In this document: in pieces, positions 62,625 to 64,000 of the stretch
Position numbering within the stretch: the first letter of the stretch is position 1
How the letters are laid out: every line of letters starts with the position of its first letter
Assembly: GCA_958296235.1 (NCBI GenBank)
Contig: OY282457.1
Span: forward strand, 1,054,501 to 1,118,500
Direction: 5' to 3'
Length of the DNA: 64,000 bases
DNA from: an uncultured Candidatus Binatia bacterium
GTDB taxonomy: Bacteria > Desulfobacterota > Binatia > Bin18
Translations under genes and position numbers: made by a program
Notes under the pieces: model-generated
What the model was told of the DNA's origin: nothing
Databases searched by the model: none
Seen by the model: the letters and a program-made list of their open reading frames with translations, nothing else

Positions 62625-63095
62625 ATGCCTGGTCCCATTGATTACAGCAAAATCACAATCACGCCCGACTTCGATACCGTCGAATGGTGGATGGCCACCA
62701 AAGAACACAAATATCTCGTGCGCCAGTGCAAAGACTGCGGGCACAAATGGTTTCCGCCCTTCCCCGCCTGCAATAAATGCAACGCTATGGATCTCGGCTG
62801 GTTTGAGACCGCGGGAACCGGCGTGCTCCACAGCTATATCGTCGTGACCCAGCCCATCCTGGGCGCCTTTGTCGAAGCGGTCCCCTATGTTGTCGGCCTG
62901 ATTGAGTTAGACGACTGCCATGAAGCCGATGGCTCGCTCGTCCGCGTCGGCGGGGTCATGCTGGACGATGAAGAAGACGTGGCCATCGGTCTTCCAGTTA
63001 AGGTCGAATTTGAGCAGACCAACGAGGCCAACATCGTTGTGCCGCGCTGGAAGATCAGCGGCACGGCAGAGAACACCTGGAAGTTTAATGAATAA
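62625..63095 (+). CDS. DUF35 OB-fold/zinc-ribbon acyl-CoA-associated protein
   Basis: The 157-residue protein has a zinc ribbon, CKDCGHKWFPPFPACNKC, followed by an OB fold beginning WFETAGTGVLHSYIVVTQP. Such proteins (DUF35) stand next to thiolase-like partners and form complexes in which the OB-fold domain binds the acyl-CoA. The combination with a thiolase-like protein is the one seen in steroid side-chain aldolases. The ATG at 62625 has AAGGAGCG upstream. It follows the thiolase gene by 13 bases, so the two are translated together. Confidence 0.9.
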   Translation: MPGPIDYSKITITPDFDTVEWWMATKEHKYLVRQCKDCGHKWFPPFPACNKCNAMDLGWFETAGTGVLHSYIVVTQPILGAFVEAVPYVVGLIELDDCHEADGSLVRVGGVMLDDEEDVAIGLPVKVEFEQTNEANIVVPRWKISGTAENTWKFNE

Positions 63096-63121
63096 TTTTC
63101 GATCAAGACAGTTGCGCCGAC

Positions 63122-63152
63122 CCCAGCCCTCTCCTTGAGGAAGAGGGCTGGG
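63122..63152. terminator. stem-loop after the DUF35 gene
   Basis: CCCAGCCCTCT (63122-63132) pairs with AGAGGGCTGGG (63142-63152). The stem is strong but has no T run, so it may be either a terminator or another copy of the dispersed palindromic repeats. Confidence 0.45.
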
Positions 63153-63177
63153 ATGCGGGTTCTGGGGGTGAACCCCA

Positions 63178-63441
63178 ATGAAACTCCTCGTCTTCATCGG
63201 TCTCTGGTTTCTGTGCGCGGTCCTGTCGGCCTGTATTGCGGCCAGCAAGGGCCGGGAGAGGCAAGGCCGGTTGATTGGAGGCGTATTGATCGGCCCGTTC
63301 GGACTGCTGATCGGGCTTCTCCCCGCCTGCTGGTGTAGGCGCTCTCAAAATAGACCCATATCCCGCTCAGTGATTTTCCTGTGCGAGAATTGTAGCGGCC
63401 TCCGCCTCGTCACCTTGACCTCCCCGAGAGAAATCGTTTAG
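63178..63441 (+). CDS. small membrane protein, hypothetical
   Basis: The 87-residue protein has two hydrophobic spans (LLVFIGLWFLCAVLSACIAA and RLIGGVLIGPFGLLIGLLPA) joined by a short basic loop, then a basic C-terminal part with a few Cys. No family is recognised. The start is an ATG at 63178 inside the region after the stem-loop and has only a weak upstream purine run. It may or may not be translated. Confidence 0.4.
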   Translation: MKLLVFIGLWFLCAVLSACIAASKGRERQGRLIGGVLIGPFGLLIGLLPACWCRRSQNRPISRSVIFLCENCSGLRLVTLTSPREIV

Positions 63442-63479
63442 CTAGGCGGTACGTTTGTGTCCACTCTAAGGAGGCGCGT

Positions 63480-64000
63480 GTGGCTGAAGAAATTCTGTGC
63501 GCAATCAACGAAGGCATTGCAACCATTACCCTGAACCGGCCGGAAAAGCGGAACGCCATGAACACCGCGGTGCTGGAGGGACTGGAGCATTATTTTGGCG
63601 AACTGGAGACCAACAACGCTGTCCGCGCGATTATCGTCCGCGGCGCAGGCCGAGCCTTTTGTGCCGGCCTGGACTTACGCGAGTTAAACGCCCGTCAGCA
63701 GAGCGACGAAGACGCGGAAAGCGGCATTATTGAGCTGCTCGGAAAAATCGAAACGTCCCGCCATCCGACCATTGCCATGGTCCAGGGCGATGCCATGGCC
63801 GGCGGCTGTGAACTCGCCCTGCACTGTGATCTGCGCGTGGTCTCAGAAGTCGCCCGGTTTGGCATGCCTCTGGCCCGGCTGGGGCTGATTGTTCCATTTC
63901 GGTTGGGCCAGAAACTCGTCGAGATTGTTGGCCCGGCCTTCACCAAACAGATTCTGCTCACCGGCCAGCCGGTAAACGCCCAGCGCGCGTATGAAATCGG
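63480..64000 (+). CDS. enoyl-CoA hydratase/isomerase family protein (partial, runs off the window)
   Basis: The visible part of 173 residues begins with a GTG at 63480, with AAGGAGG upstream, and reads AEEILCAINEGIATITLNRPEKRNAM, the crotonase N-terminus. It continues GAGRAFCAGLDLRELN (oxyanion loop one) and GDAMAGGCELALHCDLRVVSEVARFGMPLARLGL (loop two). The C-terminal third lies outside the window. It is the third crotonase-like protein in this region and may use the products of the acyl-CoA dehydrogenase. Confidence 0.88.
   Translation, partial: MAEEILCAINEGIATITLNRPEKRNAMNTAVLEGLEHYFGELETNNAVRAIIVRGAGRAFCAGLDLRELNARQQSDEDAESGIIELLGKIETSRHPTIAMVQGDAMAGGCELALHCDLRVVSEVARFGMPLARLGLIVPFRLGQKLVEIVGPAFTKQILLTGQPVNAQRAYEI

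Overview
The window is about 64 kb of moderately GC-rich bacterial chromosome, densely coded on both strands and containing no phage or transposase genes. The gene order ilvN-ilvC-psd-pssA-leuA is a layout familiar from Deltaproteobacteria (Desulfobacterota) such as Geobacter. The metal-dependent amidohydrolase, the luciferase-like (probably F420-dependent) oxidoreductase and the set of acyl-CoA genes are common in uncultured soil and marine lineages such as Binatota and Tectomicrobia. The lineage is an inference; no rRNA or other decisive marker is present.

Layout. 1-8.7 kb: small redox proteins (CDGSH, Rieske), an RlmD-type rRNA methyltransferase, tRNA-Pro(CGG), plsY, and glnB-glnA behind a probable sigma-54 promoter, followed by an SDR, a low-molecular-weight phosphatase with an arginine-phosphatase-like loop, and a CoA-binding protein. 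8.7-21.2 kb: a Nudix hydrolase, a coupled pair of tiny membrane proteins, then a long minus-strand biosynthetic block: ilvN, ilvC, psd, pssA, a leucine leader peptide with an attenuator, leuA, leuB. Upstream of these lie a DUF465 protein, an EF-G-like GTPase and nadC-birA-coaX.

21.2-31.7 kb: a minus-strand defence island between nadC and valS. It holds a PLD-domain SNF2 helicase, VapB/VapC, an Eco57I-class adenine methyltransferase, a small membrane protein with a tandem-repeat tail, HicB/HicA, a DprA/SLOG-like protein and a class II Fic protein. This is the best candidate for an unusual system: a PLD-helicase plus methyltransferase core, reminiscent of class 1 DISARM but without visible DrmA or DrmB, with toxin-antitoxin genes inside it.

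31.8-55.3 kb: an unusually long valS, tRNA-Leu(CAG), an orphan antitoxin, an amidohydrolase, truA, a QueG-like Fe-S protein, a cupin, a MetE-like protein, a GNAT enzyme, a class V aminotransferase, mltA, a phosphatidylcholine synthase, a rhomboid protease, riboflavin synthase, an ADP-forming acyl-CoA synthetase with permuted domains, a ferredoxin, coaE and a HAD phosphatase. With pssA and psd, the Pcs protein implies both phosphatidylethanolamine and phosphatidylcholine.

55.3-64 kb: a repeat-rich gap with a truncated RelE-like remnant, a MazEF-type pair, and an acyl-CoA catabolic region (three enoyl-CoA hydratase-like proteins, an SDR, acyl-CoA dehydrogenase, LLM oxidoreductase, and an SCP2-thiolase-like protein paired with a DUF35 OB-fold protein). 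The thiolase-like protein lacks the usual catalytic Cys, which suggests a retro-aldolase-type step in degrading a branched or steroid-like side chain. The last gene runs off the window.
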